Positions 37,405 through 51,982 of a stretch of 64,000 nucleotides of DNA are shown one piece after another. Every line of letters starts with the position of its first letter. Position 1 is the first letter of the stretch. The notes beneath the pieces are model-generated. The model had not been told where the DNA came from. It saw only the letters and a list, made by a program, of their open reading frames with translations, and ran no database searches. This DNA is from Stratiolaelaps scimitus (taxonomy: Eukaryota; Arthropoda; Arachnida; Mesostigmata; Laelapidae). The stretch spans positions 1,984,001 through 2,048,000 of the forward strand of contig JABWDB010000014.1 in assembly GCA_019614645.1 (NCBI GenBank), given 5' to 3'. Both the position numbers and the translations under genes were made by a program.

Positions 37405-40061
37405 TTATAGAATATATCCAACCAGATGCAATTCCGCTGAAGTGATCAGTGTCATCGAATCGTCGTAATCGATGGGATATTCATTTTGTTCACTTTGGCT
37501 GAGGCGAACGATATATAACCCATATTGTTTATCCACCTATATATATATATATATATATAGATCACGTCGTCTATTAACACAAGTTACACCTCATAATTCC
37601 ATAAGTCATACACGTAAACGATACCACTATTTTGTTCTTCTTGTTGATTATGCGAATGGCGCACATTAATAAGTTGTCATCTTAATAGCACACTACCATT
37701 GACAACCAACCGAAAAGGAGGCCTGCACCGCTTTCTGTGTCACCGTGGGCTAAAATATCATTTTCAGAGACATTCATGACAAGAAGAAACCTACAATTGA
37801 TTGATTTGCATTTTGTACCGTTTATTTCTGCCGTGCGTGGACAAATAAAATATAATATCAATGACATGTATGTGGTTGGTGAGGGATTTTACAATAGGAA
37901 GGGATTGCAGTACAAAATCACTTGATTATGTCTGCAATATAGTTTACGCGTATTATTATAAAAAAGTAAAAAATATATATATTATTATTATAAAATATAA
38001 TGTACTATAATATTATAAAATAGTAGAGGTCGAAGCTCGGGATAGGAAAGCCGCAGAGTTGAGACACTAGTAGGCTTCCGAAATTGACCTACACAAATTG
38101 GTTACGCCTCGGCCGTGAGGTGACCGTCGCTCAAGTGGCATTTAGTCAGACGAGGTCAACCACTGTTCTGATGGTGAATGACAAACTAGAAGACTATATC
38201 GGTGCTCTCTCTAGATATTTAGTGCTACTTTGAACACGAGAAATCATGAGAACTTATTCATCGTCAACGCAAACACAAGCATGAATTCGTACGGGACGAA
38301 ACAATACAACTTGGCTGTGACCCCCCCCCCCACTGAAATTGTCCGTGCATTCTGTTAGAGGAGTCAATTTGTCGAGGTTATTATTACCACCGTGCTTATT
38401 TTACTTACTGCTGGCCCTGTCCACGAAGGCGCATGTCCTCGCTGACAGAGTCGAGAGAAACTCGAGAACGTCTGCGCCGGCCGCATGGACGCCCGATGCT
38501 CCGTATGCAGGCCGAGTCGACAGAGTTCGTAATGAAAATGGAATGTCCTCACTTCCCAAGAAGTTATGAATCTTCCGCGAATTCGCGCGGCCATCTTGAG
38601 AGTCTTGGACACGCCAAACAAAATTGACCAGTTCCTCATAGAGACGCAGTTGCCCGAAGCGCCAGGATCGCAATTAGTACCGTGCTGGGAGGGGGGGCAG
38701 GGTGGGTCGAACTGAAGAGTCAACTTCTCCTCAGGGAGAGACCTGTGGTGGGACTTCGCCACGAGTGCATGAAGCAGGCCCACGCAGTGAGGCAGTGAGC
38801 CCGACGTATATAATCTATACGAGCACCACTCGGTCCTGCAGATTATGAATTCGAATGAAACCCAGGGCGATGCGCTCCACGCGCCAGACGATGGAACGAT
38901 TCAAGCTCGAGAACACAGCGCCAGACATGCGTAGCTTCGTGTTTTTTTTTGTGGTCGTTGCAAATAAAGTTGCAGTTGCAACACGTACATATATTACATG
39001 TGCGTCGAAGGCGAGTTGAACACAGTTCGCTCATCGATGGCTCATGCAGCGGCATAGAAAAATAGTGGAATCGCTTATGAATTCAACACAATCAACGAAA
39101 GGGCCGTCACACATGATATATCGATTCCTTTTAAATATACTTTTCATCTACAATGGTAGAACACACGTGTGGTGTATAAGCGAAAATTAACTTCTTGGAC
39201 GGCACTCTTCGTGTGACTCGTTGAGCATTGTCAGCATTCTGCCGACCCGACTCCCCCGGGTTCTCGATTACGGGTTATATTGAATCGTCGCCGATTTGCT
39301 CCACATTAAAGTGATCGATTTTAGGGTAATTAAATATACATATATATTATAATATGGTGCTTGTGTCATGGCCACTCTGATTCAAACGCATGATGATTAT
39401 GTTTTTGTTACGTCACACAAACTTTCACATAACAGTATCATTGAAAAACACGATAACTTATTAAACTGTTTAAGCTATTAAACGATAGCTATTATCGCAC
39501 TATACAACTATATTATAAGTAACAATTAACATAACTGCTGTTAATAAGTTGTTCCGCTCAACAAGCCAAAACGAATCATATTCCAATGCTGGACTACTCG
39601 AAAGAATTGCCTGAACCGCCTAGTAGAACCGACTCCCCGTCACAGTGAGGCTTTTGATGCAAATTCATTATAAGCTAAATCACGACCCGGAGATGAAGAC
39701 TCCGTATGCAAAGTGACTAGATCCACTCTCGTTGCTAACACTTGTCATTAAATCTCTTTTCTTTCTCTCTCGCTTTCTCTGTGAAACATTAACAAAGACA
39801 ACAAACATCGCATTGTCCAATGCAGCAGCGTGCATACACGTCATTGAGGCGTGACCCTAATATCCATGACGAGATTATTTTTTCGTCGAGTTAATGATGC
39901 TCGATTGTATGGTTATGGCACTCCTGGTCGGTTTGTTCGGGTGGGCCCAATCTGAACATGCCCCCTTTGATTGAACAATCTCTGGTGGCATTTATAGCGT
40001 CAGCATCGACTCAGGCAATGACTCGGTATCAGACATCGTTCGAGCATCACGGATTTCTAAT

Positions 40062-40062
40062 T

Positions 40063-40097
<35 letters not shown>

Positions 40098-40098
40098 T
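40062..40098. repeat. (TA)n microsatellite
   Basis: Alternating TA with one C interruption. Confidence 0.92.
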
Positions 40099-40311
40099 CC
40101 TACGTGATGCTGACAGTGAGCGAATGGGCAGGCATATCTAAAGATACTTTTATGTCCGTGTAAACCGATAAAGTCATTGAAGAACTGGATTTAACGCATC
40201 TCAGCAGCACCGACCTGGTTTTTATTACGTCGGGTGATTTCCGATGGATTTTCCCTTTGAGATTTTTGACACATGCCACTTGTGCTATAGGTAGCACACG
40301 TGTACTATAAC

Positions 40312-40349
<38 letters not shown>
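40312..40349. repeat. (TAA)n microsatellite
   Basis: About twelve uninterrupted AAT units. Confidence 0.93.
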
Positions 40350-40350
<1 letters not shown>

Positions 40351-42280
40351 GTTGTCTTGTTAATAATTATTATAATTAATAACAAAGTCTATGAAAGACG
40401 TTGTGGTATTTAATAGAAATATTTGCTGAGCCGCTCTTCTGATATGTCCTTGAAGCCGTGCAGCTACACAGTGGTACCAAGGCTACTATAGAAAGTAGAC
40501 GGCTAAGGGTTACCAATGGAAATAGTAGAAACAGTCATTGAATGTTGTCCACTTTAGAACTGTATACTGTGCTGTACCACATATGTACATTAACTACCAC
40601 ACACGCACACATGCATATATGTATATTGGAGGTATGTATTATAGATATATATGTATATATATATATATTGCTTGTTCTAGTCTCTTGCAATGATAGACAT
40701 CGATTTCCAATTGGTGCTTGTAAATTGTACGCCAGTTTACCAAGATTTCATGTATAGAAGATTAATTGTCCCTCCATTTTAATGCAGACCGCTACAACGG
40801 TGTGGCTATCAGCGATTCTCCCAGGTCATAAAAAATCTCTTGCGTGCGAAAGATTTAAAATCGTATTTATACTTCGGCGCCAACTGCCAATTTCTCCAAT
40901 GTTTTCATCATCCTTGTGTAATGGCACTCACTCAGCAGGGGCCATATGAATGATTGTTTTTAACCATTACAACCTGTCGAGTCCGTACAGATATATTCTG
41001 TGCAGGTTATTTCATCTGTTTCGTCGTCGTCGTCGTCTAGGAGGCTCAATGAAATGGGTGAACCAAATACAAAAATACGAGATAAAATCGCCAATTACGA
41101 ATGATATCACGACTGATTTACTATGCATCATCCGATGATTATTATAGAATTGTTGTATACACGGACTCGCGGCTCTGATATCTTTTCCATTTGTGGGTTG
41201 ATCAACTCGTTATTGATACAGATCTCGGTTTATTCATCGAGATACCGGAGTCAGTAACGGCCGCTACAATATAACGATATTGCTCTATCATTTCGCATTG
41301 CTTGCCGTTGAATGTGTTCCCCATCTAATAAATGAAGAAACTGAACTTTATTAAAGAAAAACTCGTTCAACATCCTCTTCGACAGGTAGAGCACATGTAG
41401 CAGGGCACAATAAATGAATAATTAATAAACGCGCATGTAAAAATAGGTGCAATAAAATATGCATAGAAAGATATATATGAAACTCAGAGCCGGCAGGTAC
41501 AGCCCCCAAGGGCTAAGCACCCGTGACGCAGATAATATGATACTAAACTAATGAGTATGATGGAGGGAGACTACAATTATATATTCTGAGGTGAGCCGAA
41601 ACTTCGTCATGTTGAGCACCTGGTGTATGCATTGTACACGCATAGACGGACAATCAATCTTAAACCTATTTTAATTAAATTATCTTGAGCTCATTCGCTA
41701 ATTCCCTCTCTCTCTCTTTCACTCATTCTCTCTCAGCGTCGGTACCCATCTTTCCATCGTGCGAGCCTGTCCGTCTCGCCGCCGTAAATACGACCGTACG
41801 TAGAAAATTAAAAAACGTCTATCCAATATTCGTATCTCTCGGAGACACGTAAATTACGAGCTGGCATATGCGGCGGTGGCGTACACGTCAAGTCAGAGTG
41901 CCACAATGTAGCAATGTACCCCACTTTTAACATCTTCGGGAAACCTGTCGACCTCACGAACAACGTAGCCTCAGCCCCCCAGCTCACTCCTGCGTCGAGC
42001 GCTACACTATAATATGCCTTCGTTAGCTCATATAGGCGTGCATTCTGTGAGTGCGAGATAGACGGTTCGTCCGAGTGAAATCTATTCCTTGTTAATATCC
42101 TCTGTTCAGGCTGCGCCCATAGTACAGCCGTAGTTAGTAGCCCCAACCAAGGGTCAGGTCACAGGTACCAGCTTGCCGTCCCCGTGTTAACAATAATCCG
42201 TCTTCTATTTTTTTCTATTTATTAGTCTGTCTTGGCTCGTCCCCGTCGCCCATCACGCCTGCTGTCCTGTCCATGTGAGC

Positions 42281-43679
42281 AGCGCCTTATCCTTTAAAGG
42301 AAGTGAGAGGAGTACCGCATCCTTTGGCCATTGAGACCGTCGGATAAAACCAAGTCTCAGTTGTGCGGAATACACATCGTAGTTTCGTTACCTGAATGCA
42401 TTTTTCAAACCTTCGTCTAGTTCTTCTTATGGCGATTTTTCGCAATGGTGTTCTGCCCATTGATGCAGTGGAAGGGAAATAAAGGATTGTTCTGCCGACG
42501 CATATTTGTGTGTGTGTGCGTGTGTCTATGACCAGCAGGGACTCCAGCGCCAGCAGGAGGCTCATGCCCTGACCGTGTGAGACCATTTTAACACCTATGT
42601 AGAGTATACAGAGTATACGTGAGGCAGAGTAAGCGAGAATCATATGGTAATCGTGTCGTGTCTCTATGTCCCAGAAAGAGAGAGAGAAAGAGATCGGTCG
42701 GAAGACCCGGGCGAAGTCGAGGGTCCCAGAGAGAGGCAAAAGCAATGAAACTAGCTGGAAACAATGTATTACTATGGGGGCGCAGTGAAGACACTACGGA
42801 ATAGTCTGATCCGGCAATTGCGGCTTTCGGCTCGGAATTTCTTTCAGCATTGACTGGAATTAGTGATCAGCGACTTTTGTTAATTTTATATAGGATCGCT
42901 TAACATTGTATTATATAGGGATTATTCTCATTATTATTATAGTGGACGTCTATAATTAAATGTATTCTTCTAAAGTCTATTTTGACTGACACGTTGGCGC
43001 TGGGCGGCCGCCGCATTCATCCACGTGAGGTTCCGCTTTTGAGCCTTTCGGTGATTCTCACGGATCAGTGCTATTCTAAAACAAAATGGATGGACTGTTT
43101 ATACATATGTACTATTTCCGCCTAGCTGTCAGTTCTTGCGGAAAGCAACTCGCACCGTTTCTTCTACACGTGTAGTCTTCTAAAAGGCAAAATTTGTTAC
43201 ACAGACCTGAGAATGAATCTGGTGCATAAAACGCAGTTCGAATTTCGATCAGGCAGATAACGTGCTCAACATCACCGGATGTCTCTAACGAATCGATCTG
43301 AGAGGCACACAAAGATTGAGTTCGAGTCAAAACGATTAGGCCTCCTTTCGAAGACTAATTTGTGAAAAAGCCATCCGACCTCTTGCTACCGCACCCCTAT
43401 GGCGAGCATCCGCGACTTCGGCAATGGGTACTCCACTGTGTGCCGTCTCGTTTCAGTTTCTCCACTACGTGTCTATATTTGGGAAGTGCCGTTTACGTTG
43501 TGGCGTAATCGTCTGCCTTTGCGACTGTCGTTTATGAACGGCTAATTAACGGATGATGAAGCCGCTCCAATCAAGGCAGGAATGATAATCACCAACAAGC
43601 AGATCTGTAGTCGCCGTCGCCGATCAGGTCATTTCGCGACAGAGTGATATTCCTTCTACCGGAATGCATTCATTCATCC
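42281..43679. other. Unique non-coding sequence
   Basis: A 152-codon minus-strand frame at 42287-42745 has no recognised domain, and other frames overlap it on both strands. Short GT-rich and GA-rich runs lie near 42507-42525 and 42674-42691. No gene called. Confidence 0.4.
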
Positions 43680-43690
43680 ATCCATCAGTT

Positions 43691-43730
<40 letters not shown>

Positions 43731-43741
43731 AGCTGATGGAT
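43680..43741. repeat. 62-bp near-perfect palindrome around a (TA)n core
   Basis: Left edge ATCCATCAGTTTGATGTA and right edge TACATCAAGCTGATGGAT pair with a single mismatch across an alternating TA core of about 28 bases. This could form a cruciform or a TA-core hairpin. Confidence 0.9.
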
Positions 43742-46700
43742 ATACGTAATATAATCATAGTTCATCTAATATCAGTGGGCATGGCACAAACCCATCTATA
43801 GCGACAACGACTCCTACTTCGTCCTGTGGCCATCAAGAACACAACGACTGTGCCTCGGGTGTCTCGAATAACAATCGATCCCTTCTTCTCTAAAACGTTT
43901 GCTCTTTGTTTCATTTCGAATTTCTCTCTCTCCATTTCTCCATCTGTTCTTCCCTTGTCAGCGTTTTCTGGTGTCAAAGCTACAACGCAGCCAGTAAGCG
44001 ACGGCACCCAGTTACGTATTGCGAAGCGTGGGCTGTACGAACCGTCCGGATGTCGGCGTACCCCTGCTACTACTCAACGAGATTTTGCCACTCGCGCAGC
44101 CTATCGTCGTGCGTATGCTATATTTACAACAGGGAATATGAAATGGGCATCATGCCGCTGGTAGACGATGACCAAGACAACGATGCAATGGCTAGCAAGG
44201 GAGACACACCGGGATAGAGATACTGAGGGAGCGGGTCGAAGGGAGAGAGCGAGAGAGAGAGCCACTAAAACTAAGGCAGAATAGGTGAGGTGACAGGCAA
44301 GGTGGTGCGCCGAACTACTATTTATCTAAGGGACGCGAAACACCCGGGGCTGCAGGCTGGGGTATCCGCATGCCGATAGACTGACGAACTTATTATCGTG
44401 GGCCAGTTGTAATCGTAACGGGAGACCGCTTCCTCCCGGTGGTCACGAATCGAGGAACGCTCCGCTCGATGGAAAAAAGTGAACAGCAAAGAGAAGAAGG
44501 GTACAAGGAGATGAATCCACAAATGAAATGAACGTACGAAGATAACATTGACGGAGACCGCATTATCGTTGTCATGTTCACCATTGTCGTAGGAGCTGTA
44601 AATGCCAGCCGTGGCCAACACGATAGCGGTATTCCAGAATGAAAAGGGGATGTTTTCTATATCGACTATGTACATTCATAAGTGAGTCAAGGGGCGATCT
44701 ATGGAGTGGCTTGACTTGCGTTCACCGATCTACGATCTGTACTGCCCTGGCAGTTTAACGCATAAAGGCTTGAAGGTTATTGGCTTCTTCTGAAGCTTGT
44801 TACGCTCTGGCCTGCCGTTGGACATATCGTACTAAGCAGGTCGTATTGTCGTTTCAGGCGAGTTCGATCGTCGACCAGAGTATGGAACTATTGAACTACC
44901 CAGACAGGATGGAACATCGTGAACAGATACACAATTGGGGGAGGCGGTCATGGTGTTGACATGCATTTGCATGGCAACACCAACCTATTAAAAAAACAAA
45001 AAAAAGGCAGGATAGAAACAAAAACGACAACGAAACAATCTTTCTGTGGTTACAACGCCGGCCTAAGAATTCACTGGGATGCAGCGCGACCATTGACGTC
45101 GAAGGCGACGCGAGCGCCAGGCGACTTCTGTCAACCACTTCGACCATAGACGTTTCAGTCATACGAGCAGCATATGTCACAAATCGCCGTAGGGAAACAA
45201 TAATGTACTATATGATTTTGCCTCTGCTATTTTTTCTATTCTACCCTTTATTTTCCTCCTTCCAAACAGCCTTTGCGGTGGTTGGCGAAGGTGACGATGA
45301 GCGACCTGAGCTGGTACCAATACATTTCTCATATTTATAAGATTAAGATATTTGCTTCGCAGCCTCGGCATTCTCATTCTCTCTCATAGGCTGTAATTTC
45401 TCGTTTTTGTTGCCTGCCTCTACGAGAACTTCGACCGTCTCACAACGGCACCACTAAGGCCAACAACAGTTGGCGGGAGGTAACGTTTAACAGCCATAAT
45501 CGTACAAACCGCCATTTTTTTGTACTCGTTACCCAATGCTTTCTATGCACATTCGAGAAACGTAGTCGCCCAATAAAGTAGGCAGTTTTTAGATGCGATG
45601 TAGTGGACATGCAAAAAGGATGCATAATGCTGTGTATTTATCTCTATACGCTACGGAAAAACATGACCTTTTTAATGCTTCATTATTGATGAACTTAACT
45701 TTTTTTAGTCTTCGATTCATTTTACTGGGAATCATCGCCCGACAATTGAGTCACTCGTTCATTCAAAATTTAGGTTTCATTCAGGGAACTGCAGCGTTTT
45801 CAGATGAATTCAGATGACTTCTAAATTGAATATTCAAAATTTGTGAGGAGCATGCATCTATGTATGTCTGTAAGAAAAGTGAATGCTGAAGATGACGACG
45901 AGTCCATTTGTAGTTTTCTACTGCGTCCCACACCCATTGTCCATTCTATCGTGACACTGGATGTCACAACAACGTGGACGGAATCAAAAGTCTATATTTC
46001 GCTGGTATAACGGACATTTCAAAAACGCCAGTTACCATCGTAGTGTTGAGAAATTGTACTCAAAACGACAAGCTACATACCCGTCGTGAACACGTAACCA
46101 AAGACGGCTCCATCGGACCTACGAGAAGGACACGATGTCCAGGGATAGTGTCCACATGGTCGACGCTCGTCTCTAAATATTTAACTGGACTAACTTCCGT
46201 CCCACAGCATACTCTGCATACATTTAGCTTCGCTGCATCAAAGCCAAAATGTGTAGACGCTGTATCTAATAATGGTCAATTGCATTGAGAGATCTCAGCA
46301 GACGAATGTTGTTTTTCATATCTGTTATTATATCCTCAGGGCCAGCGATATCGGAAGGTCTAGCTCTCTTGTTGGGAAGCCGTTTCTGACCGAACGATGA
46401 AAATCAACGGTGATTATGATATATAATATATATATATATAGTTGACGACAGTCCGGCAACTGCTGCTGTCGCCAATGATAAATATCTACCACAATGTTTA
46501 CGTGGCAATCATTATCGCTCCGCACCAGAGAAGTCCTTCGATAATTGTTGGCTTTGCGAGGTGATACTGGTGTCAATTTCAGTGGACATGCCATTGAGTG
46601 CGAACAAAGAACTTTCAGCCTTTTGATAGCCATCGCTCTCGGTGTCGAATTTGCATGGCGGAGGCATATGCACATCGATACATGGATCGTTATTATCATA

Positions 46701-46824
46701 AATGTAAAAATTTACGCTATTCTATAGTACGTGCAATTCTAGCAATGATGAAGCTACAGGATTCTGTCGGCTACATACCGTGATAGGCAGGTTCGACAAT
46801 GAAGTTCGATTTTGCGTGATATAT

Positions 46825-46863
<39 letters not shown>

Positions 46864-47990
46864 TTTTTCAAGCTTAAATGAGACATTGAACTTTCTATTT
46901 TCTATTGCTTTTGGCTCAGGTTCCAGTATGTACAGAGGATACTTTAGGTGTTTGGTCAACAAACGGCAACAAGGCCATTAAGGCCTCATCTAGAATTGCG
47001 ATTCCAACAATCGAACACGACTCGCCGGCGTAGAACGAGGTGCAGGAATCGAGTGAGATTCATTCGGTTCATTTGGATAACTCAACATACGCCGCTAGTT
47101 CTCTGGAGACACTTGGTAACGAAAACGGAACGGTGGCTCTCTGCGATCCTCACAAGGAGCAAATGAGAAATCAATTAACTGATAACCTCGTTGCGATGAA
47201 TCCATATCTGATCGATATGCTTTCTCTTCCAACCCTACCAGTGTGCCTGCCTAGCTACCTAAACAAGGTCGTCAACACCCATTTTATCAAATCGCCAGTT
47301 GTATGACCTGAACCTGAATACTGTATGGAATACGGGCAGCCTCGTCGTGTGCACCATTCTCAATTGGGTAAGTACTCATGTATTGTCGTATGGATAAAGG
47401 GAGGCTAAGAAGTCGTCGTGCAGGTCTACTAGATATATTCCGTGTTCTTGATCGTATAGATTTGATTATGATGAGACGACCCCACTGGGACCGGGGTCGG
47501 GGTTTTTTTACTGTAAAACTAGGGGGTAATAGAGGTTATGCCAATGTATGATGTACGCTCACAATCGAACTATGTTATATCTAAGCAAAATGATTTAAAA
47601 TGATACACATATTAAATGCTTGATTTCCAATTTCGACCTCACTCAGTAAATCAAGCCTGTACTGTAGGCACTGCACATGCTACAAGATGACCAGCCGTGC
47701 GCAATTTCGACAAATGAACTTCGAATAGGTAACCTGACTTTGAATCGGTAATCAACCCTCGGATACTTAGCTTGAACACGAATACATTTGTATCACGCTG
47801 TCGGAGTGCGTCACAAAAAAACGTTGGCAAATCTACACGGAGATCACAATCGTGTTCACATTACTGAAAATAGAAAAGGTACGATATCTTTTTGGAAATT
47901 CGTCTTTGAGATTGACGATTCCGACATTTCCATATGCAAAGTTAGCCGTTGCCACGAGACGTTACCCGGGTTGGGGGTAGTCATCAGTCT
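43742..47990. other. Mixed to AT-rich non-coding sequence
   Basis: TC-rich DNA near 43921-43960, a GA run near 44246-44262, and (TA)n at 46827-46859. The 88-codon frame at 47040-47306 opens at GTG and has an ordinary amino-acid mix but no motif. No gene called. Confidence 0.45.
46827..46859. repeat. (TA)n microsatellite
   Basis: Alternating AT tract of about 33 bases. Confidence 0.93.
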
Positions 47991-50260
47991 GGAGGGGACG
48001 AGGTCTAGTCGAAGGTTGGTTACGAAATCACTGACTAGGCACCGAAGTGACGTCGATAGAGGGAGGGAATAGTTGAAGACAAGGGCCAAAGTAAGGGGGT
48101 TAGCCTCGCGCAAGGCCTTGTACTGTGCAGCTCTCACTTTGTGAGGCTTCGAGGAGCTGTGGGGGGGTGGGGAAGGGTCTCGTCGCACGCAAGCCTTTGA
48201 GAGACAAGCGCTTTGCTCAGCGAGGACTGACAGGAAAGAGCCTACTTTCTGTCGCGTTGCTCGATCGCTGGCGAATCCACCGGGGTCCGATCTCCGCCCG
48301 ACCGCCCGAAGGCGGCCGATAGGCCCATGCTATCGAGATCCCCACAAACTCCCTTGCCGCCGTTGGCCCCCAACCGATCGCTACCCATCTGTCCGCCACG
48401 ATTCACGTCGGCCCCGTCGACTTGGCTACAACCTGCTCATCAAAAAATCGATTTCGAATTACCACCCATTCCATCGCATAGGGCGAGGATACATCGCCGC
48501 TCGTAGTCGCCGTCGGCGTCGTTCCTGCCGTGTCGTTATCCCTGCCGTAACCTCATCTGTCCTCAGTTATCCCCGATGCTCCATTGCTCGCGATCGTTGC
48601 CAGATAGATGCACGGCTGTGTGAATGCGCACATGCACCCAGTGGTTGATGTGTACGCGTGAGTGTGTGCGTACGTGTGCAATAGGAGGTCTCGTGTACCG
48701 CCTCTGAACCTAACTTGCGTCATAATTCCCGCCCTCAATGCCGAGCCTCGACTGCTGTACAAGTCGAATCCTCCACGGCTTGAGGGAGCCAGATAGTCAG
48801 GCCGAGGCAGTGGGTGGCCGACTCGCAAGTGGTGAACCAACCCAGTCAGAGTAGTGGTACCCACTGCAGGAGTACGCACCACGGTAGTTGTAGTAGCTGG
48901 CGACGAGGCAGCGTATTGAAGTTGCTGCTGTCCGACAACCAGGCCTGCCCATAGTCCGCGGACTCGTCGGGAGCTGCTAGGCAGCGGACGTTGTAGGCAA
49001 ATCCACATGTACACACGCATCCCGAAAACAGGCACACACATACACGCACCCTCGTAGCCGATGCCCTCTCAATAAGTGAAACTTTTTAGTCCTTTGTTTC
49101 AGTTTTGACAAGTAAGTCTGCCCGTTCAGTCGCTTGCCTCTGCCGCTGACGGTCTTCAAAGACCCTCCTCCCCGACAGCGTCCTGGTTCCCGTATCGGCT
49201 GGTTGCCTTGGTGGCCTTCTCCTGCTGCCGTTATGGGGGGCCAGCCCGCTGCAGGATGAAGGGCTGCCGCAATAGCCATAGTGACCGTGGTGGTAGTCGT
49301 GGCACCAGTAGTTGTAGTCGATGTAGGTAATTTCAGAACTTGGTGGTGGTGCTGCTGCTGCTGTGCTGAGCTGCAAAGGAGCAGGAATGACGAAAATGAG
49401 AGAGGAAGATGATAGGAACTGCCGAAGGCCTCGTTCTTCGATCACGGCATCGAGTAGTTGGCTTATCCTCTCGCAGAGGAGAACGGACCGAAAAAGCAGC
49501 ACTCGTTGTATCTGCTTCGACAATTGAGGGCTGCTTGGCTGGCCCAGACGTTGGGCGACTCAACAACTTTGAGGAATGAGCGTACGCGGTTTTGTCTGCG
49601 GCGGTTTTGTCTACGCTCTACGCGAGCGTTCGACTGTCGTCTATTGTAGTCATCTGGGAGTCAATTTTGAGGTTTGGCCCTTTCGACGGCCCATGCGTTG
49701 CAGCGTCGAAGTTGGCCGTGATGGCTAGACGAGTTTGTACTCGGCGAGTAGGACAAGCGCACTGTCTTTACTCTGCGCGATTTTCGAAGCTGTAACTACA
49801 CGCCGCATCGGAGCACAGTTCACTCTGGTGACTGAGCGGGGAATCGAGTACTCGCTGGAGAGGCCGCACAGGGCGTAGGGACGGGCAGCGCCGAAGTAAC
49901 TACATACACATAGCTATCTTTCGCTTCCGGCGCAACTTCCCCTGCTATACGCACACACGTCATCCCTACATGGCTTCTTGTCTTCACCGTTCTCTCTCGC
50001 GAGTGATCGATTGCCACGACGACGGAGGAGAAACGATAACAAAAACGAGCATCTCGATCGATGGAAACCACAGTTGTGGCTGAGAAAGGAAAGTTAGCTC
50101 GGGTCACGATGGACGAACAGGAGAATGGGCCACTAAAGAGGCTCACATGTACGCGAAGGGCATGCGCGTACATTCTTAGAATGAAAGAAAAAAAACAACT
50201 TAATACTAATGTTTGCGTCATCAACACTTATTATACATAGCTCTCCTGTAGAGGAAGTAA
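47991..50260. repeat. GC-rich island
   Basis: A compositional island with GGTGGTGCTGCTGCTGCTG near 49343-49362. Several overlapping frames (48553-49041 and 49086-49523 minus, 49820-50227 minus) have no recognisable domains. No CDS is supported. Confidence 0.45.
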
Positions 50261-51957
50261 GTGTATAACTACCATATAACATGTATCGATAGGTTGTCGA
50301 CGAACGAGCGAGGCGAGAGTAGCCATTTCAGAAGACCTCTCAGATGATACCGTAATAGCAGACTTCGTCTTGTGATTTCACTGCTTTGGTCTACTACTGA
50401 TCTAGCAGAGAAAAGAACGACTGAAGTTGTCGAAGGACTAAAGCGTGCAGGAAGTCATAGCAGGAAGGGACTATAGATCTTATTAAAATTATTATTAGTA
50501 TTATCAGTAATAATAATAATAATATCCATCTTCCGACGCTCTCCCGAGTTTCAAAGGTGCTAAAGCATAGTATGGATCCCAGTATTTGTGTCCCAATTTT
50601 CCAGCCTTAACTACAATAACCCATTATGGCGTCTCCATCATCCCCCGGAGTTAAAGACGCGCGAAATGACCAGTTCAAAGTATCCGAAGCATTTCGTTTC
50701 TCTTTTCTTTTTTGCTATTCCATTAATTTAAATAATGTAAAATATTTAAAAACTTAAGCGGTGGGTGTAGATAATTTCCGCATTATGCTCAGTATCAAAA
50801 ATTCAACAAGCTCAAAAAAGAATAGTCGATCGAAACGAACACGTTCCCTTTCGAGAAGCAGTTACTCGTGCACCGAGCGCCGATGGTAAAGATCAACAAA
50901 CCACTAATAAAAGTCATGCACCCTTGACAATTTCTGGATTTAACACCAGACCTGCCACCAGAGAAATGCGTCACCACCTGCCCTCAAGGTCCTCGTCTTG
51001 TTTCCATCGGATTCGAACGATGATGCAAATGATGATGATGATGATGACGACGAGGGCGAGTTCTTTCGGCGCGGACATCTTTGTTAAAAGGCGAATCAGC
51101 GGCGAGTCGCGCCACGGGGATGTCGTGTACCCGTGCATTGAACATTGAACCCATATAAACATATCACAAAAGAAGGTGTGGACAGAAAATGAAATGGAGA
51201 CACGTGCGCGTATGCATTTCTAATGGTCTTCAGCATTGCACAGCGAGTGAAGTGCTGTTGTCCTCGGCGCCGGCCGACGACAACATTGGGATGATATTCT
51301 TCCCTTTTGCATCATCGTTGCTCGAATACACCTTGTGAATTTATCTGTTCATGCAAATGTGCATTTACGCGATGCCAGAACGTGATGCCACAGCAGGATT
51401 CACGATGCTGACGACAACGTCTCCGACGTTTGGCAGATGCATTATATAATATATAGCAGTGGCAGTTCACAGTCTGTGGTCGGGTCTAATTATCTCCAAC
51501 TATGACCAGTCAACAATGAATTTATTATTATGATTATTATATTATATACAACTTTATACATATAGAAATTAGAGAATTAGTTGGGGACAGGGTGTCAGGC
51601 CAGTTATTTGTGGCTGATATATATAAAAAAATATTTTTATTTATATATACATTGAACCAAACTTTGGCCATTTTAAATGTGGTGTGCGTTGAGACTTTTT
51701 TTTTCAATTTTTGTCCGTTCATGTATAACGCTATCATAAGGGGTTGGCAATTTCCTGACGAACCTATACCAGCATCTGAAGATTCTAGATAAGCGACGTC
51801 GGGACGTTTCTCTTGATTTCAATGCATTACATTACTAATGTATTCACTGCCATTACCGAGACAAGATTTGGTGAACATACCCGATTTTTTTCGCTCACTT
51901 GTTTAAATAAGCAGTACACCGTCAAGTATTAGATGTCATACCAGCTCGTTCTCGATT

Positions 51958-51982
51958 TATATATATATATATATATATATAT
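51958..51982. repeat. (TA)n microsatellite
   Basis: Alternating TA tract of about 25 bases. Confidence 0.92.

Larger units (their letters stand above)
35351..42280. other. AT-rich non-coding domain with many microsatellites
   Basis: A strong drop in GC compared with the preceding domain. (TA)n or TA/TG tracts lie near 35485-35520, at 36574-36640, 37312-37330, 37364-37404, 37537-37559 and 40062-40098; a (TAA)n tract at 40312-40349; a CGTCGTCGTCG patch near 41021-41036; and an 11-base C run at 38321-38331. Open frames are short and lack motifs. Confidence 0.55.

Noticed and set aside
41335..41420. CTTTATTAAAG block resembling the tail of the 17206-17345 element
   Set aside because: Only a short AT-rich similarity; no tRNA-like head or duplication found.
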